Positions 9,398 to 17,836 of a stretch of 64,000 bases of DNA are shown here, one piece after another (within the stretch, counting starts at the first letter, position 1; each line of letters opens with the position of its first letter). The translations under genes and the position numbers were made by a program. Below the pieces are notes generated by a model. That model saw nothing but the letters and a program-made list of their open reading frames with translations, had not been told where the DNA came from and did not search any database. This DNA comes from Mucilaginibacter sp. (lineage in GTDB: Bacteria > Bacteroidota > Bacteroidia > Sphingobacteriales > Sphingobacteriaceae): positions 47,215 through 111,214 of the forward strand of contig NZ_JANYGH010000063.1 in the NCBI RefSeq assembly GCF_025362475.1, in the 5' to 3' direction.

Positions 9398-12300
9398 TTA
9401 TCTAAAATTCCTGCCTTTGTAAAAGACATCTTGAGCAGACTGGTCGCGTTTTTGGGGTGCGGGTGCAGTTGTTTCGTCGGATCGGGATAGGGGGACTAAC
9501 GGTAGATCATCATTATCGGCGTTGGTCAGGCCGTTCAGTAATTTATTGAGGTTGAAGCAGCGGCGGACAACCACATGTAGTACTTCGCCCTCCACCTGCA
9601 ATTTGCCTTCCACCATGAGTAAGCGGGATTGCAGGATCTCCTTGCGGTATTTGTCAAAGACTTTTTCCCACACAACAAGGTTAGAAAAACCGGTTTCATC
9701 CTTTATGGTGATAAACAGCACTCCTTTGGCTGTGCCGGGGCGCTGACGGACGGTGATCATCCCGGCAACTTTGATAGGATCGCCATTTTTCATCGTTTTT
9801 ATTTCCCCGGTAGGTGTTACGCGCAGAAGGTCAAGCTGGCCCCGTACAAAACTTACGGGATGTGCTTTGAGTGATAGCCCCGTGGTAGCGAAATCATGTA
9901 CAACATGCTCGGCCTGGGTCATGAATGGCAGACTGATCTGTGTTTCGAGCGCGCTTTCGGATGGCTGCCCGGTAAATAACCCAATTGGCTTGTCATTGAG
10001 TGCGGGTACTTCCCACAAAGCCTCGCGGCGATCCAGCCCTAAAGAGCGAAAGGCATCCGCGTCGGCCAGGTTTTCGATAGCGGCTTGTGGTATACCCGCA
10101 TCACTCAATTGGTGGATACTGGTATAGCCACTACTTCGCCCGGCAACAAGGGATTGCATCTCCTCTTCATTTAATCCTTTTACTTGGCGGAAGCCTAATC
10201 GTAAGGCAAAAAATTTACCCGCTTTTTCTTCTAATATATTATCCCATTGGGAGTGGTTGATATCCACCGGGCGCACCTCTACGCCGTGATTGCGGGCATC
10301 ATCCACAATCTCTGCCGGTTGATAGAACCCCATGGGCTGGCTATTGAGCAAGGCCGCCGCAAAAACATCGGGGTGATGCCATTTAAGCCAACAGGAAATA
10401 TAAACGAGGTGGGCAAACGAAGCGGCATGGCTTTCCGGGAAACCGTAGCTGCCAAAACCTTCCAATTGTTTAAATATTCGCTCTGCAAATTCCTTGTCGT
10501 AGTTGTTGGCCACCATGCCATCGACCAACTTTTTGCGATGCTGGCTCACCAAACCTTTAGCTTTAAAAGTCGCCATACTTCGCCGCAGATGATCGGCTTC
10601 CGCCGGTGTAAAGCCTGCCGCCACAATAGCGATCTCCATAGCCTGTTCCTGGAAAAGCGGCACGCCCAATGTCCGGCCCAATATTCTTTTGAGTTCTTCA
10701 GATGGATATACTATGGGGTCTATGCCGTCGCGCCTGCGCAAATAAGGATGTACCATGTCGCCCTGTATTGGACCTGGCCGTACGATAGCCACCTCGATCA
10801 CCAGGTCATAAAAACATCTCGGCTTTAACCGGGGCAGCATAGACATTTGTGCACGGCTCTCTATCTGGAAGACGCCAAGCGTATCGGCATGACAGATCAT
10901 ATCATAAACGGCCGGGTCGTCCTGCGGCACATTCTCCAGTGTAAGGTCAAGGTTGTAATGATTCTTGCACAGCACAAACGCCTTTCTTATACAGGTCAGC
11001 ATTCCCAAAGCCAGTACATCCACTTTCAAAATCCCCAGCGCTTCCAGGTCATCCTTGTTCCATTCCAGTTGTGTACGGTCTTCCATGCGGGCGTTCAGAA
11101 CAGGACAGATATCAGAAAGCTTGCATTGCATGATCACAAACCCGCCTGTGTGCTGCCCTAACTGGCGTGGGAAACCCATCAACTGTTCGGTCAGCTCCAA
11201 AACTTTGTGTAAGTGCGGGTCATCCGGGTTTAGTCCCTGTTCAATGATCCGCTGCCGGTCAAAAGCCTCTTCTGAAAAATCCCAGATTGCACCGGATAAG
11301 CGTTTGATCGTATCTTCTGATAGGCCCATTGCTTTACCCACATCGCGGATCGCGCCTTTATGCCGTTCCTGGGTCACTGTGGCTACAATGGCCGCGTGTT
11401 CCCGGCCGTAAGTTTCATAAATCCATTGGATAATCTCTTCCCGGCGTTCATGTTCAAAATCCACGTCAACATCAGGCCATTCGTCGCGGGCATCAGACAT
11501 AAAACGGGAAAACAGCAGCCGGGATTTGGTAGGATTTACCGGCGTGATCCCCAAACAAAAACAAACCGTGCAATTGGCTGCCGAACCGCGTCCCTGGTGC
11601 AGGATATTCAATTGCTCGGCTTTTTGGGTGTATTCATAAATCCGCAGGAAATAAGGAGCCAGCTTCCGCCTCGCAAAAAATGCCAGCTCAAAATCAACCT
11701 GTTCCGTGATTTTTTTCGGGATGATCTCACCAAATATTTTTCGGGCGCCTTCCATTGTATGCGCCCGCAGGTGTTCATCTGAAGTACGGCCATCCGGGCT
11801 CACCCATTCCGGTTCGAGGTATTTTAAAGTATCCAGTGAGAAAGTACAGGCATCGGCAATCTCCTGTGTACGCGCGATAGCATCAGGATACTGGCGAAAC
11901 AAACGCTCCAGTTCATCAAGAGGTTTCAGGTAGCGCTCGGCATTGGCATGCAGGCGGAACCCGGCGTTATGGATGGTACATTTTTCCCGTACGCAGGTTT
12001 GTATATCCTGTAATTCCCGGCGTAAAGATTCGTGATAGTGTACATCATTAGTGGCTACCATAGGAACAGCCAATTGTGACAACCTGTAAAAGCGCTTGGC
12101 ATCATCGCCACTATAGGAGCGGCTTACAGCCAGGTAAAGGTTTGCACCTAAAATAGCCTTATATTCCGCAAGGTCAGCTTTAAAAGTATCGTCAAAATCA
12201 AACTTCCTGTTCAGCCTTGTGGGCGGCACAGCTATAAATTTTATACCCTGGGCATGAGCATAAACATCTTTTTTATAGAGTTCGCATTTGCCTTTTTCGG

Positions 12301-12595
12301 TACGCAGGTTGCCCAATGTCAATAAAGCGCATAACCTGCCCCAGGCGGTAATATCTGTAGGGTATGCTAACAGGCTGGGGCCATCCAGCAGGTCGAGGCG
12401 GCAGGCAGGAATAAAACCTATGCCTTTCAGCTTTGCGGCCTGGTGCGCACGTACAACTCCCGTCATACTGTTTCGGTCAGTGATCGCGATTTTGGTATAG
12501 CCAAGGTCAGCCGCATGTTCTACCAGTTCATCGGGATGCGAACCACCCCGCATAAATGTAAAATTGCTGGTTACCTGTAATTCTGCGTACCTCAT
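9398..12595 (-). CDS. dnaE2: Error-prone DNA polymerase III alpha subunit, DnaE2 (ImuC)
   Basis: Catalytic polymerase of the ImuA-ImuB-DnaE2 translesion mutasome; 1065 residues, normal for DnaE2. Seen: N-terminal PHP domain (~1-210, beginning YAELQVTSNFTFMRGGSHP), the polymerase active-site motif PDVDVDF at 374-380 with its Asp residues intact, the GQHTGGFVI segment, and a C-terminal OB fold (KVAGMITVRQRPGTAKG). It lacks the tau-binding tail of replicative DnaE. I chose ATG 12595 instead of the in-frame ATG at 12649, because MRYAELQV is the usual DnaE2 start and the longer form would overlap imuB. It is the last gene of the minus-strand operon, 13 bases after imuB. Confidence 0.96.
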   Translation of the reverse strand: MRYAELQVTSNFTFMRGGSHPDELVEHAADLGYTKIAITDRNSMTGVVRAHQAAKLKGIGFIPACRLDLLDGPSLLAYPTDITAWGRLCALLTLGNLRTEKGKCELYKKDVYAHAQGIKFIAVPPTRLNRKFDFDDTFKADLAEYKAILGANLYLAVSRSYSGDDAKRFYRLSQLAVPMVATNDVHYHESLRRELQDIQTCVREKCTIHNAGFRLHANAERYLKPLDELERLFRQYPDAIARTQEIADACTFSLDTLKYLEPEWVSPDGRTSDEHLRAHTMEGARKIFGEIIPKKITEQVDFELAFFARRKLAPYFLRIYEYTQKAEQLNILHQGRGSAANCTVCFCLGITPVNPTKSRLLFSRFMSDARDEWPDVDVDFEHERREEIIQWIYETYGREHAAIVATVTQERHKGAIRDVGKAMGLSEDTIKRLSGAIWDFSEEAFDRQRIIEQGLNPDDPHLHKVLELTEQLMGFPRQLGQHTGGFVIMQCKLSDICPVLNARMEDRTQLEWNKDDLEALGILKVDVLALGMLTCIRKAFVLCKNHYNLDLTLENVPQDDPAVYDMICHADTLGVFQIESRAQMSMLPRLKPRCFYDLVIEVAIVRPGPIQGDMVHPYLRRRDGIDPIVYPSEELKRILGRTLGVPLFQEQAMEIAIVAAGFTPAEADHLRRSMATFKAKGLVSQHRKKLVDGMVANNYDKEFAERIFKQLEGFGSYGFPESHAASFAHLVYISCWLKWHHPDVFAAALLNSQPMGFYQPAEIVDDARNHGVEVRPVDINHSQWDNILEEKAGKFFALRLGFRQVKGLNEEEMQSLVAGRSSGYTSIHQLSDAGIPQAAIENLADADAFRSLGLDRREALWEVPALNDKPIGLFTGQPSESALETQISLPFMTQAEHVVHDFATTGLSLKAHPVSFVRGQLDLLRVTPTGEIKTMKNGDPIKVAGMITVRQRPGTAKGVLFITIKDETGFSNLVVWEKVFDKYRKEILQSRLLMVEGKLQVEGEVLHVVVRRCFNLNKLLNGLTNADNDDLPLVPLSRSDETTAPAPQKRDQSAQDVFYKGRNFR

Positions 12596-12608
12596 AATAA
12601 GATGTTGT

Positions 12609-14111
12609 TTAAGCAAAAAATCCGTGGATATACCATTGTGACCCCTCATCCGAATAATGGCCCGAGCGAAACAGCCAGTAGCGCCGGCCTTCGTGGTCCT
12701 CTACCACATAATAATCGCGGTGTGGTCCAGTGTCCAGCCACCATTCGCGTTCTATGCGTTCAGCATCATCGGCTTTTTTGATCGTATGCCGCTCGCCTTT
12801 ATAAATAAACAGCATGGGGGGATTATCGGGCAGCAACGCGGTCACTTCTATCTTCTCGGGCCGTGGCAACAGCAACGATGGCCTTGGACGCCCGGTTCGC
12901 CAGGTAGTTGTGGGCTTTTCTGCAAGTGAACCGGCTTTTTTAATGGATTGTTCCGGCCAGTAACGTTCCTGCGGCAGGTAGCGGCGTATGTTGCCAGCGC
13001 CAACTTTATTGGCCAGCCTGTCGAGCAGTTCTGCCAAACTGGTATCAGCGAGGCCACAGCCCTCTGGCGACCACAGGATCTCCTGATCGGGCGATACTTC
13101 CTCCACTTTTGGCGCTTCCAGGGTAAACAGTTCAATACCCAGATCCGGCTCAATCAGGGGTATTTTAAGTTCAAACAATTTGAACAGATGATTGATGTTA
13201 TGCGAAGCCCGGTTGGTGCCGATAGTGGCATCTACGATTTTACCATCCAGGCGATAGCATTTAAGGACGGCTGTCCGCAAGCCTTTACCTTCAGCCTGTA
13301 GTCGTTTGCAAAGGTTACTCAGCAGTGTTTTAATACCCAGTTCTATTGCTGTTGCGGTGCGAACCGGCTCCAGGCATGGCAGGCGTTCATTATAAGGTTC
13401 TGCCGGGTGCAATACTTGCAAGGGTTCGTTCTCGTTACCAAGGGCCTGGTCCAAACGCAGCAGGAAATTATCCCCAAAACGGCGGCGCACTGCTGAACGT
13501 TTCAGGTTTATAAAACTTTTGATTGTATAAAAACCAAGTTTTTGCAGCCGCTCCAGGATCAGCGGTTCCAGGCGCAATGCAGCCGGCGGGAGGGGTAACA
13601 AGGCATTCGCCTGATCGCCCGGCTCAATGATCGGTTTTATCCGCCCAAAACGTGCCACGGCCCAGGCTGTTCCAACGGTGTCAGCCATCGCGCCACGAAC
13701 GTCATAGCCTTTGCTTCTGATGCGGTTTACAATTTCCTTAAGGTAAGCCCGTTCACCACCCCACAAGTGCGCACAGCCCGAAATATCTAAAATTAAGCCT
13801 TGGGGCAAATCAACCGAAATCAGCGGCGAATAACGGATACACCATTCGCCGGCCTGTTTGAGTATTTTGGCAGACTGGCCCGGCTGCGCATCGAAAACCT
13901 GGAGGCCCGGTATGGCCGCTTTCACATCCGCCGCCGCCATACCTACAGTAATGCCCTGTGCTTCTGCTAAGCTATTAGCGGCTGTAACCACCATGTGGTT
14001 ACGTTCGGACGCTACCAGGATAAAGGGCACATCTTTCAGTTCCGGCTGCCGGATCGTCACCCAGTCCGTCGTCAAATGACGAAACCATAGAGAAAGAAAG
14101 CGACTTTGCAT
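12609..14111 (-). CDS. imuB: ImuB, catalytically inactive Y-family polymerase-like protein
   Basis: A hub protein that, in characterised systems, binds the beta clamp, ImuA and DnaE2. It has a Y-family palm and fingers (~1-350). The usual catalytic acids are missing: the N-terminal strand reads LSLWFRHLTTDW without the metal-binding Asp, and the Ser-Asp-Glu motif is replaced by SVDLPQGL. That identifies ImuB rather than a working Pol IV or V. The C-terminal ~150 residues are the ImuB-specific tail. At 500 residues it has the normal length. It starts 2 bases after the imuA stop and ends 13 bases before dnaE2, so the three genes should be co-transcribed. Confidence 0.94.
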   Translation of the reverse strand: MQSRFLSLWFRHLTTDWVTIRQPELKDVPFILVASERNHMVVTAANSLAEAQGITVGMAAADVKAAIPGLQVFDAQPGQSAKILKQAGEWCIRYSPLISVDLPQGLILDISGCAHLWGGERAYLKEIVNRIRSKGYDVRGAMADTVGTAWAVARFGRIKPIIEPGDQANALLPLPPAALRLEPLILERLQKLGFYTIKSFINLKRSAVRRRFGDNFLLRLDQALGNENEPLQVLHPAEPYNERLPCLEPVRTATAIELGIKTLLSNLCKRLQAEGKGLRTAVLKCYRLDGKIVDATIGTNRASHNINHLFKLFELKIPLIEPDLGIELFTLEAPKVEEVSPDQEILWSPEGCGLADTSLAELLDRLANKVGAGNIRRYLPQERYWPEQSIKKAGSLAEKPTTTWRTGRPRPSLLLPRPEKIEVTALLPDNPPMLFIYKGERHTIKKADDAERIEREWWLDTGPHRDYYVVEDHEGRRYWLFRSGHYSDEGSQWYIHGFFA

Positions 14112-14113
14112 GG

Positions 14114-14845
14114 TTATATGGCTTTTCGTTCCGGTAATTCATTCATCATAATATCTTCGTCAACCGGCACAAAGTGTCCGTCAACCCATTCCAGCTTCCA
14201 ACTGCCCGGATTGCCGTTCCGCACCCGCAGCAGTTCTACCTGCCATCGCGGAAAGCCCACACCCGGCAATTCTTCTTCCACCGTACTTGGCAATGGCGTG
14301 ATCTGCCAGCGGGCAACACAGGTAGTTGTACCCAGTTTACGTGGATCGTTGCGTAGCAGAAAGCCTGTAACCTTGCTGCTTTCCACCGCCAGCTGCAAAC
14401 GGCGGGATTGGGCAAAACTTATTTCCCTGACTTCGGCAATAACTGCTGCCAGCCCTTCGCATTTCAATGCTTCTTCCATGGCCCAGAGTACATCCTTTTC
14501 GCGCTGAACATCAATAAAGATTAACCGGTCTGGCTGCACTTCAAAATCATCAAGGGAGGGAGGGAAAAGTTTTCTTGTGGTACTGATCCACAGGCATGCG
14601 CCACCTTTTTGCATCAGGAAAGCCAGTAAGCCCGACATTAGTCCGCTGGTTGCGGCCGCCTGTTCCGGCGTTGGGCAAACCATTTCGTGTATATTACCCA
14701 CAGGGAAAACGCCATTGGGGAATGCGGATTCCAATGGTCCCAGGCCAATACCACCAGGCTTATCCGCTACAGGCGGAACAAAACCCTGCCATCGCAAAAT
14801 ATCTTTTTGCAAACGGTTGATCATATCCTTTTGGGTTTCCTGCAT
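14114..14845 (-). CDS. imuA: ImuA, RecA/SulA-like mutasome accessory protein
   Basis: First gene of the mutasome operon; 243 residues. Related to the RecA core: the segment FPNGVFPVGNIHEMVCP sits where RecA has its ATP-binding strand-loop, but the Walker A Gly-Lys-Thr is replaced by PTPEQAAATSG, so ATP hydrolysis is unlikely. LIFIDVQ and the later AVIAEVREIS resemble core RecA strands. It is identified by its position before imuB-dnaE2 as well as by sequence. An alternative start (Met8, 14824) is possible. The promoter lies at about 14885-14892 next to the dyad operator. Confidence 0.9.
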   Translation of the reverse strand: MQETQKDMINRLQKDILRWQGFVPPVADKPGGIGLGPLESAFPNGVFPVGNIHEMVCPTPEQAAATSGLMSGLLAFLMQKGGACLWISTTRKLFPPSLDDFEVQPDRLIFIDVQREKDVLWAMEEALKCEGLAAVIAEVREISFAQSRRLQLAVESSKVTGFLLRNDPRKLGTTTCVARWQITPLPSTVEEELPGVGFPRWQVELLRVRNGNPGSWKLEWVDGHFVPVDEDIMMNELPERKAI

Positions 14846-14884
14846 GTCTTTTACATCTTATTCGCCTGAAATTCCTGCGGACTA

Positions 14885-14892
14885 CAAAGTTA
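14885..14892 (-). promoter_or_regulatory. Predicted -7 box of the imuA-imuB-dnaE2 promoter
   Basis: On the minus strand this reads TAACTTTG, an exact match to the Bacteroidota -7 consensus TAnnTTTG. It directly abuts the dyad at 14892-14912, so a repressor on the dyad would cover the space between the -33 and -7 boxes. The expected transcript start is roughly 35 bases before the imuA ATG. Confidence 0.65.
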
Positions 14893-14912
14893 ATACTAAA
14901 AATATTAGCATT
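14892..14912. promoter_or_regulatory. Candidate SOS-type operator (dyad) between two divergent promoters
   Basis: Inverted repeat AATACTAA - 5 bases - TTAGCATT, one mismatch between the 8-bp arms; the core is CTAA-N5-TTAG. It lies between the imuA -7 box (minus) and a -7 box for the 90-aa gene and alkB (plus). A near copy with the same 5-base spacer is found at 29119-29139 before the helicase gene: 17 of 19 bases agree over CTAATAWTTTTAGYATTAA. Sharing by a mutasome, alkB and a helicase suggests a LexA-like damage regulator. The regulator is not encoded in this window. Confidence 0.65.
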
Positions 14913-14917
14913 TTATT

Positions 14918-14925
14918 TATATTTG
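14918..14925 (+). promoter_or_regulatory. Predicted -7 box for the 90-aa gene and alkB
   Basis: TATATTTG, an exact TAnnTTTG match, 23 bases before the ATG at 14949 and 5 bases to the right of the dyad. The -33 region of this promoter falls inside the dyad, so the same protein should control both directions. Confidence 0.6.
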
Positions 14926-14948
14926 AAAAAAAGTTTACAACAGTTAAA

Positions 14949-15221
14949 ATGATTACGCATAACTATCTGACCAGGGAGGCCAAAGCCTTTGTAAAGCGCA
15001 AAAGCGGCCCTGATGAAGTCGTACGGGTAGTGCCCGATCCGACGCATAAAAAAGCAGCCCAATGTTATCAGCTGTATACCGCTTTTGAAGAAAGGCCTGA
15101 TGACCTCGGCTGCATTTTATTTGACGCACAGGGTTTCTGGATCTATGATGGCGATATACTATCTATCGCGGAACAGGAACAGGTTGCGGATTTTATTATC
15201 AATTATGTAGAAAGGATTTAA
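14949..15221 (+). CDS. Hypothetical 90-aa protein, in operon with alkB
   Basis: A small soluble protein that I do not recognise. It begins ITHNYLTREAKAFVKRK, has a basic N-terminal half and an acidic C-terminal half, and contains the strand-like segment LGCILFDAQGFWIYDGD. A start at 14949 is favoured over the much longer open frame upstream (from 14577), because that frame overlaps imuA antisense and crosses the promoter and dyad. Its stop is 8 bases before the alkB start, so the two are co-transcribed. From its operon and the shared dyad I infer a role in DNA-damage tolerance or repair. Confidence 0.75.
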   Translation: MITHNYLTREAKAFVKRKSGPDEVVRVVPDPTHKKAAQCYQLYTAFEERPDDLGCILFDAQGFWIYDGDILSIAEQEQVADFIINYVERI

Positions 15222-15229
15222 GGAGAAGG

Positions 15230-15841
15230 ATGATGGAGCAATTGTGTTTTTTTCCCGAGGAGGGGCAAAGTAAGGGATTACCAAAGGAACTGCTGGAGTA
15301 TATGCCTGCTTTGTTTGATGAAGAACAAAGCAATTCTTTATTAAGTAAGTTTATTGCAGCAACTCCCTGGCAACAGCGGATACAGAAAATTTACGACAAA
15401 GAAGTTATTACACCAAGACTGACTGCCTGGTATGGCGATCCGGAAGTATATGACTATGCATCGCTTACTCAAACCAAACCCAATCTGTGGACACCTGAAT
15501 TGCTGATGATCAAAGCTAAGATAGAGCCACTGGTGGGCATTAAATTTAATAGTGTTCTGCTCAATTATTACCGCGACAGCAATGATTCTGTGGCCTGGCA
15601 TAGCGACCGTGAAAGTGTTTTAGGCAACAACCCTGTTATAGCCTCGGTTAGTTTTGGACAGGTGCGCAGTTTTGATATTCGGAACAAAGCCAACCATGGT
15701 GAAAAATATTCGGTTCGGCTGGAGCATGGCTCGTTTCTGTTGATGAAAGCAGGTTTGCAGGAACATTGGGAACATCGTATTGCCAAATCCATTAAACCTA
15801 TGAAGGCGCGGGTCAACCTCACTTTCCGGACGGTTATATGA
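15230..15841 (+). CDS. alkB: AlkB-type 2-oxoglutarate/Fe(II) dioxygenase (alkylated base repair)
   Basis: Oxidative demethylase for 1-methyladenine and 3-methylcytosine type lesions. The iron ligands are visible: His124 and Asp126 in WHSDRE, and His182 in HWEHR. The 2-oxoglutarate Arg pair sits in RVNLTFR (Arg194, Arg200). About 203 residues, normal for the bacterial ALKBH2/3-like form. A rare Shine-Dalgarno-like AGGAG (15221-15225) lies 7 bases before the second of two adjacent ATG codons, so translation may start at 15233. It is the second gene of the plus-strand operon that diverges from imuA. Confidence 0.93.
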   Translation: MMEQLCFFPEEGQSKGLPKELLEYMPALFDEEQSNSLLSKFIAATPWQQRIQKIYDKEVITPRLTAWYGDPEVYDYASLTQTKPNLWTPELLMIKAKIEPLVGIKFNSVLLNYYRDSNDSVAWHSDRESVLGNNPVIASVSFGQVRSFDIRNKANHGEKYSVRLEHGSFLLMKAGLQEHWEHRIAKSIKPMKARVNLTFRTVI

Positions 15842-15895
15842 CGTATTTTTTCCTGAAATTTTATTTTCGGTGATTTAAATCCTAAATTTAAATGT

Positions 15896-16354
15896 ATGAA
15901 AGCCATCACCTGTTTGTTGCTGCTGATAACCTGTTTCTATGGAGACGTACCGAAAATATCGGTTACCGATGCAGAAAAGGTATTGGGCCAAACTGCGCGT
16001 ATGAGTGCCAGTTCCGGTGAGGAAAAAAATGGCGTATCCAAACAGCGGTATACATATGTGGCCATTGCCGATACGCTATCGCATTTATATTATTTGTCAG
16101 CCCAATATCCGGTGATAACAGCTGCGCAAAAGGCTTATGCCGCTATTGTTGCCGGTAATGTTGGTATGCCCGGGCAGGAAAAAATAACCGGCTTGGGTGA
16201 TGAGGCTTTTTTTCATACCGATAAGCAGCATTTTTACCTCATCATTTTCAGAAAAAAGGACCAGGTGATTACCCTGAAGGTTAATAAGCTAACCGGCAAA
16301 ACATCTGCACCGGAACTCCGGAAGCTGGCCGCAAAACTGGAACATAACGTATGA
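15896..16354 (+). CDS. Predicted secreted protein of unknown function, 152 aa
   Basis: A hydrophobic N-terminus (AITCLLLLITCFYG) looks like a signal peptide, so the product is probably periplasmic; a Cys at the end of the hydrophobic stretch does not fit a good lipobox. The mature part is about 135 residues of mixed alpha/beta pattern, with GLGDEAFFHTDKQHFYLIIF near the C-terminal third. I do not recognise the family. It starts 55 bases after alkB and may be read through from it, but TAAATTTA just before its ATG could be its own weak -7 box. Confidence 0.65.
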   Translation: MKAITCLLLLITCFYGDVPKISVTDAEKVLGQTARMSASSGEEKNGVSKQRYTYVAIADTLSHLYYLSAQYPVITAAQKAYAAIVAGNVGMPGQEKITGLGDEAFFHTDKQHFYLIIFRKKDQVITLKVNKLTGKTSAPELRKLAAKLEHNV

Positions 16355-16430
16355 AGATGGTCCCGCTTTTTAAGGTTCGCGATAGGTGGGGGGCTATATC
16401 TCTAAATAATAATCTCAAAATGTGGAAACC

Positions 16431-17402
16431 ATGATAAGACCCCATGAAATGAGCCTGGGATTACCTATGGAAGTTGCCAATAAGGTGTTGTCCACTACAG
16501 ACAAGGTATGGGAAATTCTAATGGCCAGTCATGATGGTGACCTGGAAAGGGTAAAGCAAATGGTCAGCGAATGTCCGGAGCTGATCTATGCGCAGTACAA
16601 TTATACCCCGCCAATCCATTTTGCCGTTCGCGAAGGACATGTAGCTATCGTTAGTTATTTACTGGATAATGGGGCGCATGATCCAACCTATAGAATTTAT
16701 CCCTTTCGGGACAGTCTCGAAACCATTGCGGCAGATCGCGGCCATGACGAAATTGCCCGGTTGTTGCAAGAATATGCGGCTCATCCCGGGCGTCATAAAT
16801 ATAAGGGTGATAACGGGAAAATATTTTTTAACCGCACAAAACTCCAGCTGGAGTTTCAAAAATCAGTAGATCAAAACGATCTTATAAAAACAGCGGTAAT
16901 TTTAAAAGATCATCCTGAATTTGCACTCGATGAAACCTATTTCTGGGGCGAAGGCATCCTTACTTTTGCCGCAAAAACCAATAATCGTTCCATGGCCGAT
17001 CTGTTGCTATCTTATGGGGCAAAAGTGCCGGATATTTTGAAGTGGACGCAGAAATACTATTTTGAACGACTGGACGGGGCAACCTATATGATGGAAAAAG
17101 GGATGAACCCCAATACCATGAGCTGGCATCATGTTACTATTTTGCATGACATGGCGCAAAATGGGGATATTGCCAAGGCGAAGTTGTTGATTGACCATGG
17201 CGCGGAGATCAATGCGATTGAAGAAGAATACCAGTCGACGCCTTTAGGGATGGCTGCCCGCTGGGGCCACCTGCACATAGTGAACTATTTACTGGAACAG
17301 GGTGCAGATCCCGGGTGTTCCGGTGCTGATTGGTCGACGCCCTTAGCCTGGGCAACGAGGAAAGGTCATGCGGCAATTGAAGAACGATTAAAGAATCTAT
17401 AA
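16431..17402 (+). CDS. Ankyrin-repeat protein
   Basis: A 323-residue soluble repeat protein, probably a protein-binding scaffold. Ankyrin signatures are visible at several places: PPIHFAVREGHVAIVSYLLDNGA (~60-80), a degenerate middle (GILTFAAKTNNRSMADLLLSYGA), TILHDMAQNGDIAKAKLLIDHGA, TPLGMAARWGHLHIVNYLLEQGA and TPLAWATRKGHAAIEERL. ATG 16431 is preferred to GTG 16422. The TAA overlaps the next ATG (TAATG at 17400-17404), so translation is coupled to the glyoxalase-fold gene downstream. No signal peptide; cytoplasmic. Confidence 0.88.
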   Translation: MIRPHEMSLGLPMEVANKVLSTTDKVWEILMASHDGDLERVKQMVSECPELIYAQYNYTPPIHFAVREGHVAIVSYLLDNGAHDPTYRIYPFRDSLETIAADRGHDEIARLLQEYAAHPGRHKYKGDNGKIFFNRTKLQLEFQKSVDQNDLIKTAVILKDHPEFALDETYFWGEGILTFAAKTNNRSMADLLLSYGAKVPDILKWTQKYYFERLDGATYMMEKGMNPNTMSWHHVTILHDMAQNGDIAKAKLLIDHGAEINAIEEEYQSTPLGMAARWGHLHIVNYLLEQGADPGCSGADWSTPLAWATRKGHAAIEERLKNL

Positions 17403-17836
17403 TGGAAACTAACCCGCAAAACATCCGGCTGGCAGTGCCTTTTTTTATGGTGGCCGATATGGAGGCTTCTCTGCGGTTTTACCGGGATGGCCTGGGCTTT
17501 AAGCTTACCAATGAGTGGACTCCAAGGGGGAAAATTGAATGGTGCTGGCTGCAGCGAGATGCTGTGTCCATCATGCTACAGGAGCCGCGCAACAGAAATG
17601 CAGATCAGTTAGCGCCACCCGGCGGGGGCGTAACGATATCTTACCAATGCGCCGATGCGCTGGGTTTATATCACGAGTTTAAGGAAAAAGGCTTAAGCAT
17701 CTCAGAGCCTTTTGTGGGGAATGGCATGTGGGTGGTAGGGTTGAAAGACCCGGACGGTTACCGGCTGGAATTTGAAAGCCTTACCGATGTTTTGGAAGAA
17801 ACCAAATATAGTGAATGGAAAAAAGATGAAAATTGA
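17402..17836 (+). CDS. Glyoxalase/VOC-superfamily protein (bleomycin-resistance type)
   Basis: A 144-residue VOC-fold protein: AVPFFMVADMEASLRFYRDGLGFKL at the start and GLKDPDGYRLEFES at the end are the hallmark first and last motifs. His and Glu positions are consistent with a metal site, but the substrate cannot be assigned. The start codon overlaps the stop of the ankyrin gene, and the last 11 bases overlap the next VOC gene, so the three form one translationally coupled unit. Such paralogues act as isomerases, dioxygenases or drug-binding proteins. Confidence 0.85.
   Translation: METNPQNIRLAVPFFMVADMEASLRFYRDGLGFKLTNEWTPRGKIEWCWLQRDAVSIMLQEPRNRNADQLAPPGGGVTISYQCADALGLYHEFKEKGLSISEPFVGNGMWVVGLKDPDGYRLEFESLTDVLEETKYSEWKKDEN

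Noticed and set aside
9522..11933. Several plus-strand frames of 74-193 codons opposite dnaE2 (for example 10247-10828 and 10965-11411)
   Set aside because: They lie antisense inside a well-supported polymerase gene, have no family features and arise from the GC-rich third positions of dnaE2.
12609..14111. ImuB as an active Y-family polymerase
   Set aside because: Catalytic acids are missing at the N-terminal strand and the Ser-Asp-Glu motif; context is ImuA-ImuB-DnaE2.
14577..14948. Long N-terminal extension of the 90-aa gene
   Set aside because: It runs antisense through imuA and across the promoters and the dyad. The ATG at 14949 gives a compact gene behind a consensus promoter.
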